A stretch of DNA of 45,060 nt from Polaribacter sp. (GCA_029250685.1 JAQXEU010000029.1:1-45060); one strand, 5' to 3'; shown: positions 23,694-32,674, counted from the stretch's first letter. Made by a program: numbers and translations. Notes: generated from the letters alone by a model not told the origin.

Positions 23694-23721
23694 AAAAGCT
23701 CAGTTAAAAAACGGAGCTTTT
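23694..23721 (-). terminator. Rho-independent-type hairpin between degT-like gene and galE
   Basis: AAAAGCTC (23694-23701) and GAGCTTTT (23714-23721) form an 8-bp stem with a 12-base loop. Read on the minus strand it is followed by TTTTATTTT. It lies 29 bases after the aminotransferase stop and only about 15 bases before the galE ATG, so it could be a terminator, an attenuator or a leaky processing hairpin. Confidence 0.55.
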
Positions 23722-23749
23722 GTTGTTATTCTTTTATGATTTCAATTGT

Positions 23750-24898
23750 TTATCCAACAAAATCTAAAATTGTTTTAGTAATAAATTCTAGTTGATCTTT
23801 CTCTAACTCTGTATGCATTGGTAAAGAAATTACTGTTTGTATCAATTGATTTGTCACAGGAAAATCACTTTCATTATAGCGTTCATCTTGATATGCTTTT
23901 TGTGCATGTAAAGCTACAGGATAATAGATTGCATTCGGAATATTATTATCTAATAAGTGTTTGTGCAGTTCGTCACGCTTTCCATTAGTGATTTGTAAAG
24001 TATATTGATGAAAAACATGGCAGTTGCAAGTGTCACAAATTGCGCCACAAGATTTAGTTGTAGGTGTAATTATATTTGAATTGTTTGCAAAAGCATTATT
24101 ATAAAAGCGAGCTGCATTTCTTCTGGCTTCACAATAACTATCTAGTAAAGGTAATTTTGCCTTTAAAACTCCAGCTTGAATTGCATCTAAACGAGAATTC
24201 ACACCAACTACATCATGATAATAACGAGTGTACATTCCGTGATTTACAATTCCTCTTAAAGTATGAGCAAGCTCATCATCATTTGTAAAAATTGCGCCAC
24301 CATCTCCATAACATCCTAAGTTTTTAGAAGGAAAAAATGAAGTTGTTCCCACATTTCCAATGGTTCCAGCTTTCTTTTTTGTTCCGTTTTTAAAAGTGTA
24401 ATCTGCTCCAATAGCTTGGGCATTATCTTCAATTACAAACAATTCATGCTCTTTTGCAATTTCCATAACCGCATCCATATTGGCAACTTGACCAAATAAA
24501 TGAACTGGAACAATCGCTTTTGTTTTTGGAGTAATTGCTTTCTTCAAAGCTTCAATATCCATGTTGTATGTATCTGCTTCAACATCAACTAAAACAGGTG
24601 TTAATTTTAACAATGCAATAACTTCAACAGTCGCTGCAAAAGTAAAATCAGCAGTAATTACTTCATCACCTTGTTCTAAGCCTAAACCCATCATTGCAAT
24701 CTGCAAAGCATCTGTTCCGTTTGCACACGGAATTACATGTTTTACATCTAAGTACTTTTCTAAATCTGCTTGAAATTGATGAACCAAAGGGCCGTTAATA
24801 TATGCTGAAGTATTTAAAACTTCTTGTATAGATTCATTAACCGTGTCTTTAATTTTTGCATATTGACCTTGTAAGTCAACCATTTGAATTTTTTTCAT
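23750..24898 (-). CDS. DegT/DnrJ/EryC1/StrS-family PLP sugar aminotransferase
   Basis: The 382-residue protein has fold type I PLP features of sugar aminotransferases: MVDLQGQYAKIK at the start, CANGTDALQIAMM, PVHLFGQ, the PLP-pairing Asp158 in IEDNAQAIG, and the Schiff-base Lys192 in FFPSKNLGCYGDGGA. It likely aminates a nucleotide-linked keto-sugar for surface glycans. An unusual insertion before the FHQYTLQI block holds four cysteines (284, 288, 291, 293; KSCGAICDTCNCH). galE lies downstream. The exact sugar is unknown. A -7 element is visible at 24922-24929. Confidence 0.88.
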   Translation of the reverse strand: MKKIQMVDLQGQYAKIKDTVNESIQEVLNTSAYINGPLVHQFQADLEKYLDVKHVIPCANGTDALQIAMMGLGLEQGDEVITADFTFAATVEVIALLKLTPVLVDVEADTYNMDIEALKKAITPKTKAIVPVHLFGQVANMDAVMEIAKEHELFVIEDNAQAIGADYTFKNGTKKKAGTIGNVGTTSFFPSKNLGCYGDGGAIFTNDDELAHTLRGIVNHGMYTRYYHDVVGVNSRLDAIQAGVLKAKLPLLDSYCEARRNAARFYNNAFANNSNIITPTTKSCGAICDTCNCHVFHQYTLQITNGKRDELHKHLLDNNIPNAIYYPVALHAQKAYQDERYNESDFPVTNQLIQTVISLPMHTELEKDQLEFITKTILDFVG

Positions 24899-24921
24899 CT
24901 ATTCGGATTTTTTAAGAGTAA

Positions 24922-24929
24922 CAAAAGTA
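24922..24929 (-). promoter_or_regulatory. Bacteroidota -7 element upstream of the aminotransferase (TACTTTTG)
   Basis: Minus-strand TACTTTTG matches TAnnTTTG and ends 23 bases before the aminotransferase ATG. It is back-to-back with the plus-strand element at 24979 in the 109-base divergent region. Confidence 0.4.
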
Positions 24930-24978
24930 CAAAATTCTGCTTGTTTAAAGTAGTTTCTTTTTTGATTGATTTTTCTAT

Positions 24979-24986
24979 TATCTTTG
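24979..24986 (+). promoter_or_regulatory. Bacteroidota -7 element upstream of the penicillin acylase-family gene (TATCTTTG)
   Basis: TATCTTTG matches TAnnTTTG, 21 bases before the ATG at 25008. It lies downstream of the alternative start at 24966, which supports 25008 as the start. Confidence 0.42.
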
Positions 24987-25007
24987 GTGAAAATCAAACC
25001 CAATTTC

Positions 25008-27389
25008 ATGAAAATTTTCAAAAAAATCATAAAAGTTATTGTCGCATTAGTCATTTTAGTATTTGTTGGACTTTGGTTGTTTAGCCGAACTTTGCATCCA
25101 ACCTATAATGGCGAATTAGATTTAGCAAATATTTCTGATGAAGTAACTGTTTATTATGATGACTTTGGTGTTCCGCATATCAACGCTCAAAATCAAAAAG
25201 ATGCTTTTATAGCTTTAGGTTATGTACATGCGCAAGACAGGTTATGGCAAATGGAATTAATTAGAAGAATAGCTGCTGGAAGATTGGCGGAAATTTTCGG
25301 AAAAGATTTAATTAAAACTGATAAATTTTTCTCTGGATTAGGCATTGAGGAAGCATCTGCAAAAACGATCAAAAATTTAGATAAAAACTCTGAAGCCTAT
25401 AAATTAACAATGGCGTATTTAGATGGGATTAATCAATTTATGGATGAAGGACCAACACCAATTGAGTATTATTTAGTTGGAGTTGATAAAGAAAAATACA
25501 CGATAAAAGATGTGTATAATGTATTTGGTTATATGGCGTTTAGTTTTGCGGCGGCTCATAAAACGGATCCAATGTTAAACGAAGTAAAAGAAAAATTAGG
25601 AGCAGCTTATTTTAATGAAATTAGTTTGTCTGATGTTAAAAATACGGAGTTGATTCAGAATGATAAACAACCAATTTTAACAGCAAGCGTTGCATCTGCA
25701 ATTCAAGATTTGTATAAAAAACTACCATTGGCGCCATTTATTGGGAGTAATTCTTGGGTTTTAGGTCCCGAAAAAACTAAAAGTGGTCGTGTGATTTTTG
25801 CGAACGATCCTCATATTGGATTTGCGCAACCTTCTGTTTGGTATCAATCGCATGTGAAAACTCCAGATTACGAAATGTACGGTTTCAATTTAGCCCTTTC
25901 TCCGTTTTCATTAATCGGACACAATAGAGAATATGCCTACGGAATGACCATGTTTGAAAATGATGATGTTGATTTTTATTTCGAAAAAGAGAATCCAAAT
26001 AATCCGAATGAATATAGTACTGAAAACGGATTTAAAAAGTACGATATTATTGAAAAACGAATCAAAGTAAAAGATGAAAAAGATTCTGTTTATCAAATTA
26101 AAGTGAGTAATCATGGGCCAATTATGAATGATTTAATTGCCCATGTTGATGAAAAAAGACCCATGGCAATGCAATGGATTTACACTAAATTAAACAATGA
26201 ATTGTTAGAGGTTGGTTACGATTTATCGCATGCAAAATCGTTAGTAGAATTTAAAAAAGGAGCTGCAAAATTACACGCGCCAGGTTTAAATATTATGTAT
26301 GGTGATGCAAAAAATAACATCGCTTGGTTTGCTGCCGGAAGGTTGTATAAATATCGTGACGGAATTAACACAAAAACAGTTTTAGACGGTGCTTCTGGGA
26401 AAGATGAAATTTTAGAATATTTCGATTTTGAAGAAAATCCGCAAGCCATAAATCCGAGTATAAATTATGTGTATTCAGCGAATAATCAACCAGATTCTAT
26501 TAAAAACGGATTGTATCCTGGATATTATTTGCCAGAAGACAGAGCGTTGCGAATTGTAGAGTTATTAAAGGATAAAAACGATTTCACAAAGGAAGATGTT
26601 GCTAAAATGATTTACGATGTTACTTCAATGTCAGTAGTAACAAATATCAAAAACTTAGCAACCGGAATTGATAAAACAAATTTATCACCAAGTGAAAAAT
26701 TAAGTTTAAATAAGTTAAAAAAATGGACTGGTTTTTACGGAAAAAAAGAAATTGCTCCAACAATTTATAACCGATTTATTTACGAAGTTTTAGTGGCAAC
26801 ATATCAAGATGAAATGGGTAAAAGTTTTGACCAATTTATAAATACACCGTATCAAGATAAAGCATTTGCAGAGCAGATTGTAAGAGAAGAATCTGTTTGG
26901 TGGGACAATGTAAAGACCAAAAAGAACAAAGAAACAAGAACGGAAATCATTACAAATTCATACAAAAATGCAATTGCTTTTTTAGGAAATCAATTGGGTG
27001 AAAATGTACAGAATTGGACCTGGGATCGAGTAATTTCTGTTGAATATCCACACGCTTTAGGTCAAGTTGCGGCATTGCGAAAATATTTTAATGTCGGACC
27101 TTTTAAAACTCGTGGAGGAAATGAGGTGATTAATAATCAGATTTTTAACTTAGACAGTACTGGTGTTTATAAAATTACAGCCGGACCATCTACACGTAGA
27201 ATTGTAGATTTTTCTGATGTAGAAAATAGTTTAGGAATTTTACCAACCGGACAATCTGGAAATGTATTTAGTGATCATTATAAAGATCAAGCACAAAAAT
27301 ATGTTGATGGTGAATTTATAAAGATGAAGCTAAACCAAAAGGAAATTGAAGCTTCTAAAAATATGTTGATTTTTAAACCTAAGAATTAA
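25008..27389 (+). CDS. Penicillin acylase-family Ntn hydrolase
   Basis: Beginning at the ATG at 25008 gives 793 residues with an N-terminal membrane/signal helix (about 8-26). The body matches the penicillin amidase family: VTVYYDDFGVPHINAQNQKDAFIALGYVHAQDRLWQME at 46-84, then the autoproteolysis site GSNSW with probable nucleophile Ser247, followed by FANDPHIGF, SLIGHNREYAYGMTMFENDDVDFY and PSTRRIVDF. Members hydrolyse amides such as acyl-homoserine lactones, beta-lactams or other N-acyl compounds after cleavage into two subunits. It is predicted to be periplasmic, anchored or secreted. The substrate is not known; quorum quenching is only one possibility. It meets the nitroreductase gene tail to tail, sharing TTAA. 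Confidence 0.88.
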   Translation: MKIFKKIIKVIVALVILVFVGLWLFSRTLHPTYNGELDLANISDEVTVYYDDFGVPHINAQNQKDAFIALGYVHAQDRLWQMELIRRIAAGRLAEIFGKDLIKTDKFFSGLGIEEASAKTIKNLDKNSEAYKLTMAYLDGINQFMDEGPTPIEYYLVGVDKEKYTIKDVYNVFGYMAFSFAAAHKTDPMLNEVKEKLGAAYFNEISLSDVKNTELIQNDKQPILTASVASAIQDLYKKLPLAPFIGSNSWVLGPEKTKSGRVIFANDPHIGFAQPSVWYQSHVKTPDYEMYGFNLALSPFSLIGHNREYAYGMTMFENDDVDFYFEKENPNNPNEYSTENGFKKYDIIEKRIKVKDEKDSVYQIKVSNHGPIMNDLIAHVDEKRPMAMQWIYTKLNNELLEVGYDLSHAKSLVEFKKGAAKLHAPGLNIMYGDAKNNIAWFAAGRLYKYRDGINTKTVLDGASGKDEILEYFDFEENPQAINPSINYVYSANNQPDSIKNGLYPGYYLPEDRALRIVELLKDKNDFTKEDVAKMIYDVTSMSVVTNIKNLATGIDKTNLSPSEKLSLNKLKKWTGFYGKKEIAPTIYNRFIYEVLVATYQDEMGKSFDQFINTPYQDKAFAEQIVREESVWWDNVKTKKNKETRTEIITNSYKNAIAFLGNQLGENVQNWTWDRVISVEYPHALGQVAALRKYFNVGPFKTRGGNEVINNQIFNLDSTGVYKITAGPSTRRIVDFSDVENSLGILPTGQSGNVFSDHYKDQAQKYVDGEFIKMKLNQKEIEASKNMLIFKPKN

Positions 27390-28123
27390 ATCTCTTTATA
27401 AACTTCTTCAAACGGAATCCTAAAACGCTCTCCGTAAACACCTTTTTCGGTTCTAATCCCACATGAAACAATCATGTTTATTTCTGCGCTAAAAGGTAAA
27501 TTTAAAGCACGTTTTACACGCCAAGTATCAGAACCTTCCATTGGGCAAGTATCGTAATTAATTGCTGCCATACTTGTCATAAAATTTTGCGCTGCCAATC
27601 CAGCGGTTTTGTGAGCAACAATTCGCATATCTTTATTGCGAACTTCCCTATAAATAGGTTTGAAAAGTCCGGTAATTAAAATCATTATATATTTTAACCA
27701 GCCAAAAATTCCTAGAAAATCTCCATAGACAAACGGAATTAGTTTTCCGTAATAATTTCTTCCAACTTTTTCCCTACTGCTTTGTTCAGGCTTCGGATTG
27801 TTCTTCCCGAAAACAGTATCTAAATAGTATAAATTCGATTTTGCTCGCCTTTTCCACAAGTCTTTTCTCACAACAAAAACTACTAATTGTTGTGCTGTTG
27901 TTGCTGCATTCTGGTTGAAACATAATGGTGCCAATTTATCAATCATATCTTTTGAAGTGATGTGATAAAACTCCCATAATTGCATGTTGCTGCTATTAGG
28001 TGCTAAACTTGCTTGTTCGATGCATTTTTTAACCAAAGAAGTTTCAATTGGTTTTTCTGCATCAAAAATTCTAACAGAACGTCTATAATTGATAGCTTCT
28101 GAAACTGTTTTTTCGTTTGTCAT
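27386..28123 (-). CDS. Nitroreductase-family flavoprotein
   Basis: The 245-residue protein fits the nitroreductase family: the N-terminal FMN-binding AINYRRSVRIFD, SLAPNSSNMQLWEFYHI and a later GLAAQNFMTSMAAINYDTCPMEGSD. These are NAD(P)H-dependent FMN enzymes reducing nitro, quinone or related compounds; the substrate is not known. No membrane segment that would suggest export is evident beyond a short hydrophobic patch near residue 140 (IFGWLKYIMILITGLF), which is unusual for the family. It is the last gene of the minus-strand run that includes alkB and the aldehyde dehydrogenase, eight bases downstream of the latter. Confidence 0.84.
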   Translation of the reverse strand: MTNEKTVSEAINYRRSVRIFDAEKPIETSLVKKCIEQASLAPNSSNMQLWEFYHITSKDMIDKLAPLCFNQNAATTAQQLVVFVVRKDLWKRRAKSNLYYLDTVFGKNNPKPEQSSREKVGRNYYGKLIPFVYGDFLGIFGWLKYIMILITGLFKPIYREVRNKDMRIVAHKTAGLAAQNFMTSMAAINYDTCPMEGSDTWRVKRALNLPFSAEINMIVSCGIRTEKGVYGERFRIPFEEVYKEI

Positions 28124-28130
28124 AGTTCGT

Positions 28131-29507
28131 TTATGAAAGTAATTTCATGAAAGCTTTAAGTGTTTTTAACTTTCCTTTATATGGTGCGTATCTTATAGGA
28201 AGGTCTAGCCAGTTATAGCGTTTTGTAATTCCTTTTTTATGACAGAAAATGTCAAAAGTTTGTTTACCGTGATAACCGCCAATTCCGCTTTCTCCAACGC
28301 CACCAAAAGGTAAATTGTGATTTGCAAAATGCACCGTTGTATCGTTAATTGTTCCACCTCCAAAAGAATATTTTGCAATCATTTTATTGGCGAAGCTTTT
28401 CTTTTTTGTGAATACATATAATGCCAAAGGCTTTTCGTATTTGCTAATTGCTTTCTCTAAATCATCTTCAGATTCATAAGAAATTACTGGAGAAATTGGT
28501 CCAAAAATTTCACCTTTCATCACTTCGCTATCTAAACTAGGTTCGTCAATTAAAGTTGGTGCAATATAATTGTCTTCTCGATTTGTATTTCCGCCAACTA
28601 AAAAATTTTCGTTTTTTAACATGGTCTCTAAGCGATCAAAATTTCTTTGATTGATAATTCTTGGGTAATCTGTAGATTTTTCAGGATTATTGCCATAGGC
28701 AATTTCGATTTCTGCTTTAAAATGCATTACAAATTTTTCTTTTACCGATTTGTGAATCAATAAATAATCTGGCGCAATACACGTTTGTCCGCCATTGATA
28801 AATTTTCCCCAAACAATTCTTTTTGCAGCTAGTTGTATGTTTGCGGATTCGTCAATAATACAAGGGTTTTTTCCGCCTAATTCTAATGTAACTGGAGTTA
28901 AAAATTGCGCTGCCGCTTTGGCAACAATTTTTCCAACTTGTACACTTCCAGTAAAGAAAATGTAATCCCAACGTTGCGTTAATAATTCGGTAGAAACATC
29001 AACGCCACCTTCAACAACTGCAACTAATTTTTCGTTAAAAACAGCTTCTAAAATCTCTTTGGTTATTTTACTAGTATTTGGCGTTAATTCTGATGGTTTT
29101 AAAACTGCTGTATTTCCTGCTGCAATGGCACCGATTAAAGGAACTAAAGCTAGTTGGTATGGGTAATTCCATGGAGCAATTATTAAGATGGTTCCGTAAG
29201 GTTCTTTGTAGATTTTACTCGAAGATGGAAAGTTTAAAACGGCGGGCATTACACTTTGTGGTTTTGCCCAATGATGCATTTTTTTGATGGTTCTTTTTAA
29301 ATCAGAAATCACGATAGAAGTTTCTGTCATCACACTTTCGTATTCCGATTTTTTAAAATCTAAATACAACGCATTTACAATGTCTTTTTCTCTTTTGATA
29401 ACTTCGGAAAGCAACTTTTTTAAAAGCTGTTTTCTTGTTGAAATATCTTTAGTTTGTTGTGATGCAAAATGATTTTTTTGCGATTGAACTAATGTTGAAA
29501 TATTCAT
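28131..29507 (-). CDS. Aldehyde dehydrogenase
   Basis: The 458-residue enzyme belongs to the NAD(P)-dependent aldehyde dehydrogenase superfamily: APWNYPYQLALVPL, KPSELTP, FTGSVQVGK, the general base Glu209 in LELGGKNP and the nucleophile Cys243 in GGQTCIAPDY. Short length and the C-terminal GGTINDTTVHFANHNLPFGGVGESGIGGYHGK resemble the class 3/fatty aldehyde type. Located nine bases after alkB, it probably oxidises the fatty aldehyde produced from alkanols, but an intervening alcohol dehydrogenase is not present here. A broader aldehyde-detoxifying role is possible. Confidence 0.9.
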   Translation of the reverse strand: MNISTLVQSQKNHFASQQTKDISTRKQLLKKLLSEVIKREKDIVNALYLDFKKSEYESVMTETSIVISDLKRTIKKMHHWAKPQSVMPAVLNFPSSSKIYKEPYGTILIIAPWNYPYQLALVPLIGAIAAGNTAVLKPSELTPNTSKITKEILEAVFNEKLVAVVEGGVDVSTELLTQRWDYIFFTGSVQVGKIVAKAAAQFLTPVTLELGGKNPCIIDESANIQLAAKRIVWGKFINGGQTCIAPDYLLIHKSVKEKFVMHFKAEIEIAYGNNPEKSTDYPRIINQRNFDRLETMLKNENFLVGGNTNREDNYIAPTLIDEPSLDSEVMKGEIFGPISPVISYESEDDLEKAISKYEKPLALYVFTKKKSFANKMIAKYSFGGGTINDTTVHFANHNLPFGGVGESGIGGYHGKQTFDIFCHKKGITKRYNWLDLPIRYAPYKGKLKTLKAFMKLLS

Positions 29508-29515
29508 AAATGTTG

Positions 29516-30544
29516 TTATTCTTGTAGTTTATTATTCATCACAGAAAACCATAATGGCGGCAACAAAGCCAAAATTACCATTCCTGGATAGCCTGTTGGC
29601 ATTTGTGGACTTTCTGGTAATGATTTTAAAATTTGATAATGTTTACTTCCATTATAATGATGATCTGAATGGCGTGATAAATTGAACAACATTAACTTGC
29701 CAATTACATGATCGGAGTTCCAAGAATGCGTTCTTTTTACTTTCTCATATCTGCCATTTTCAGATTGTTTTCTTAATAGCCCGTAATGTTCAATGTAGTT
29801 TACACTTTCTAGTAATAAAATTCCGATTACAGAAGCAATTAAAAAGGAAATCAACACAAATAATCCGAAGAAATAATAAATTGATGCCAATAAAATAATG
29901 TTTGCAAAAGTGTAAATAATCATTCGGTTTTGAATATGAAACCAACTTCTGTCAGAAAGCTTCAGACGGTTGTTTTCTGCTTGCCAAGCTTGTCTATAAC
30001 TTGTAAAATGAGAGCGAATATAAAAAGTGTAAATCCATTCGTTTTTTCTTGCTGTTGCAGCATCTTTTGGTGTGGCAACATTTAAGTGATGACCTGCATT
30101 ATGATACGGCAAAAAGTGCGTATTTATTGAGCTTAACAATAAAATTTCTCCTAGAAATTCATCAAACCGGTTGTTTCTATGACCTAATTCGTGACCGACA
30201 TTTATTCCGACTGTTCCGCTTAAAAGTCCCATTCCAATAATTCTTCCAGCGAGTTCGTAGGTTTCTAATTGAGGTTCTTGAACAACATAGAAAAACAAAT
30301 ACAAAAAGTATAATTGAATCGGAATTGTTAAATATAAGATATACGTGTAAATTCTGTTTTCCTTTTCCTTTTGCTCTTGCTCTTTTGAAAAATTTTCAGA
30401 AGTTGGTTTAAATAAAAACTCTAGCAAAGGAATAATTGCAAAGGAAAACAATAAAGGTAAAAATGTAATCCATCCAGTCATTGTGAATGAAAAATATACG
30501 CACAACGGAAGTAGAAATACAGTTAGGAATTTTAGACTTTTCAT
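29516..30544 (-). CDS. alkB: AlkB-type alkane 1-monooxygenase
   Basis: The 342-residue integral membrane protein has several membrane segments and the histidine motifs of AlkB: HELGHR (His118, His122), HNAGHH (His148, His152, His153), NYIEHYGL (His253) and LSRHSDHHYNGSKHYQ (His292, His295, His296). The residue before the second His box is Tyr147 rather than Glu. Also typical is VATPKDAATARKNEW. AlkB hydroxylates n-alkanes (and some fatty acids) at the terminal carbon using a diiron centre and rubredoxin electrons. No rubredoxin or rubredoxin reductase gene is in this window. It lies between a pseudouridine synthase and the aldehyde dehydrogenase. Confidence 0.9.
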   Translation of the reverse strand: MKSLKFLTVFLLPLCVYFSFTMTGWITFLPLLFSFAIIPLLEFLFKPTSENFSKEQEQKEKENRIYTYILYLTIPIQLYFLYLFFYVVQEPQLETYELAGRIIGMGLLSGTVGINVGHELGHRNNRFDEFLGEILLLSSINTHFLPYHNAGHHLNVATPKDAATARKNEWIYTFYIRSHFTSYRQAWQAENNRLKLSDRSWFHIQNRMIIYTFANIILLASIYYFFGLFVLISFLIASVIGILLLESVNYIEHYGLLRKQSENGRYEKVKRTHSWNSDHVIGKLMLFNLSRHSDHHYNGSKHYQILKSLPESPQMPTGYPGMVILALLPPLWFSVMNNKLQE

Positions 30545-30576
30545 TAAAAAAATGATTAATGTCTAAAGATACAAAA

Positions 30577-31263
30577 TTAAGTGCACGAATCCCAAATAGG
30601 ATCTTTTGATAATGGAGCAACTACAGAAATTTCTTCTTTACTCACAGGATGAATAAAATTGATTTTTCTAGCGTGTAAATGAATACTTCCATCTTTATTG
30701 CTTCTTTTGAATCCGTATTTTAAATCACCTTTTATTGGAGATCCAATAAAGGATAATTGACTTCTAATTTGATGATGACGTCCAGTTTCTAGATCGATTT
30801 CTAACAAAAAATAATGATCTAATTTTTTGATTGTTTTATAATGTAAAACAGCCTTTTTACTTCCATCAATTTCTTTGGTGTATGCAGTTGATTTATTATT
30901 TTTAGGATTTTTTCTCAAGAAATTGATTAGTGTGTCATTTTCTTTTTCTGGTTGATTTTTTACAACCGCCCAATATGTTTTTTGGATGGTTTTTTCTCGC
31001 AACATTTTGTTTAAACGTTCAAGCGCTTTAGAAGTCCTAGCGAAAATAATAACACCACTTGTTGGTCTATCTAACCGATGCACAACACCTAAAAAAACGT
31101 CGCCTGGTTTGTTATATTTTTCTTTGACATACTCTTTAACAACATCACTTAGCGGTTTGTCACCAGTTTTATCGCCTTGAGAAATATCACCAGGGCGTTT
31201 ATTTACAACGACTATGTGATTGTCTTCGTGTAAAACTTGTAAATTTTCTTTAGTAGATAACAT
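30577..31263 (-). CDS. RluA-family RNA pseudouridine synthase (lacking S4 domain)
   Basis: The 228-residue protein has the RluA-family catalytic signature HRLDRPTSGVIIFARTSKA with nucleophile Asp65, preceded by VLHEDNHIVVVNKRPGDISQG and followed by the GRHHQIRSQLSFIGSPIKGDLKYG RNA-binding block. There is no N-terminal S4 domain, unlike RluC/RluD, so the target (rRNA or tRNA) cannot be assigned. It lies six bases after engB and 33 bases before alkB. Soluble, cytoplasmic. Confidence 0.88.
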   Translation of the reverse strand: MLSTKENLQVLHEDNHIVVVNKRPGDISQGDKTGDKPLSDVVKEYVKEKYNKPGDVFLGVVHRLDRPTSGVIIFARTSKALERLNKMLREKTIQKTYWAVVKNQPEKENDTLINFLRKNPKNNKSTAYTKEIDGSKKAVLHYKTIKKLDHYFLLEIDLETGRHHQIRSQLSFIGSPIKGDLKYGFKRSNKDGSIHLHARKINFIHPVSKEEISVVAPLSKDPIWDSCT

Positions 31264-31268
31264 GACTG

Positions 31269-31880
31269 CTATTTAAAATCATCAGCAACGTCTGTGTTTA
31301 CGTTTTCAATAAAATCTAAAACTTCTTTTCTTCCAAGACTGGTTGATGAAGAAGTTAAAAATGAATGTGGAAGCGTTTCCCAGTAATTCAATAATTTCTT
31401 TTTATAAGAAGTGATTTGTTTGTTGATTTTAGAGCTTCCAATCTTATCCGCTTTTGTAAAAGCAATACAAAAAGGAATTTGATTTTCGCCTAAAAACTGC
31501 ATGAACTCTAAATCAATTTTTTGCGGATCGTGACGAGAATCAATCAAAACAAAAGTACAAACCAATTGTTTTCTTTCTTTAAAATAGTTTTCAATAAAGT
31601 GCTGAAAAATAACTCTTTTCTTCTTTGAGATTTGTGCATAACCATATCCAGGTAAATCTACTAAAAACCAAGAATCATTAATCTTAAAATGATTAATCAA
31701 CTGTGTTTTCCCAGGTTTTCCAGAAGTTTTAGCTAAATCTTTCCGCTCCATTAACATATTAATTAATGAAGATTTACCAACGTTTGATCTCCCAATAAAC
31801 GCATATTCTGGAATATTGTCTTGCGGAGCTTTAGTGACATTACTATTGCTCATTACAAAATCTGCAGATTTAATTTTCAT
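31269..31880 (-). CDS. engB: Ribosome-biogenesis GTPase EngB (YihA/YsxC)
   Basis: EngB is a TRAFAC GTPase needed for 50S subunit maturation. The 203-residue length is standard. Visible motifs are the P-loop GRSNVGKSSL (30-39), switch II/G3 DLPGYGYA, the G4 TKADK, and the conserved KTSGKPGKTQLINHF between them. The C-terminal tail SSTSLGRKEVLDFIENV is typical. It lies between an alpha/beta hydrolase gene and a pseudouridine synthase gene, five and six bases apart, so all three are likely one operon. Confidence 0.93.
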   Translation of the reverse strand: MKIKSADFVMSNSNVTKAPQDNIPEYAFIGRSNVGKSSLINMLMERKDLAKTSGKPGKTQLINHFKINDSWFLVDLPGYGYAQISKKKRVIFQHFIENYFKERKQLVCTFVLIDSRHDPQKIDLEFMQFLGENQIPFCIAFTKADKIGSSKINKQITSYKKKLLNYWETLPHSFLTSSSTSLGRKEVLDFIENVNTDVADDFK

Positions 31881-31884
31881 GTAA

Positions 31885-32649
31885 TTAGATGTTTCTTGAA
31901 GTAAGCCAGTTATCTAGAGCTTTATTGAACTCTTCGGGTCTTTCCATCATTGCAGCATGACCACATTTGTCAATCCAAAATAAGTCTGAATCTGGTAATA
32001 ATTTATCAAAATCCACAGCAACTTCTGGTGGAGTAACTTTATCGTGTTTACCCCAAATTAAACAAGTAGGTTGTTTCATTTCTGGCAAATCTTTTGCCAT
32101 GTTATGTCTAATTGCACTTTTAGCAATTGCTAAGGTTCTAATTAAAGAATTTCTGTCGTTTATTACTACATAAACATCATCAATTAATTTTTCTGTTGCT
32201 ATTGCCGGATCATAAAAAACATCTTGTGCTTTTTTAGTCACATAACCTCTGTCTCCTCTCTTTGGATAACTATCTCCCATGGAGTTTTCGTACAAACCAG
32301 AACTTCCAGTAAGCACTAATGCTTTTACTTTTTCAGGATAATGTTTTGTGAAATATAAACCAATATGCCCCCCTAAAGAATTCCCAACTAAAACAATTTT
32401 ATCTAATTTTTTAAATTCAATAAAATCATATAAAAACTTTGCTAAGTTTTTAACATTCGTTTTTAAAAGAGGTAAAGAATATAATGGTAATTCAGGAATT
32501 AAAACTTTGTACCCTTTTTTAGAAAAATGATTGAAAGTTTCGTCAAAATTACTCAATGCTCCCATAAGACCATGCAAAATCACAATTGCCTGTCCTTCAC
32601 CAGCTTCTGCATATGTAAACTTACCTTCTGTAATTAAGTTTTCTTTCAT
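31885..32649 (-). CDS. Alpha/beta hydrolase
   Basis: The 254-residue protein is a canonical alpha/beta hydrolase: oxyanion motif ILHGLMGA near 24-31, nucleophile elbow VGNSLGGH with Ser91, an acid in LIWGKHDKVTP and the catalytic His in IDKCGHAAMMERPEEFNKAL. The substrate is unknown; esterases, C-C hydrolases and lactonases share these features. It is the first gene of the minus-strand EngB/AlkB run and diverges from mraZ. No signal peptide is visible. Confidence 0.88.
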   Translation of the reverse strand: MKENLITEGKFTYAEAGEGQAIVILHGLMGALSNFDETFNHFSKKGYKVLIPELPLYSLPLLKTNVKNLAKFLYDFIEFKKLDKIVLVGNSLGGHIGLYFTKHYPEKVKALVLTGSSGLYENSMGDSYPKRGDRGYVTKKAQDVFYDPAIATEKLIDDVYVVINDRNSLIRTLAIAKSAIRHNMAKDLPEMKQPTCLIWGKHDKVTPPEVAVDFDKLLPDSDLFWIDKCGHAAMMERPEEFNKALDNWLTSRNI

Positions 32650-32674
32650 GGTTTAAATTGATTTGACTTAATGG

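Noticed and set aside
24966..25007. 14-residue N-terminal extension of the penicillin acylase-family protein
   Set aside because: The start would precede the -7 element at 24979; ATG 25008 gives a normal signal-anchor.
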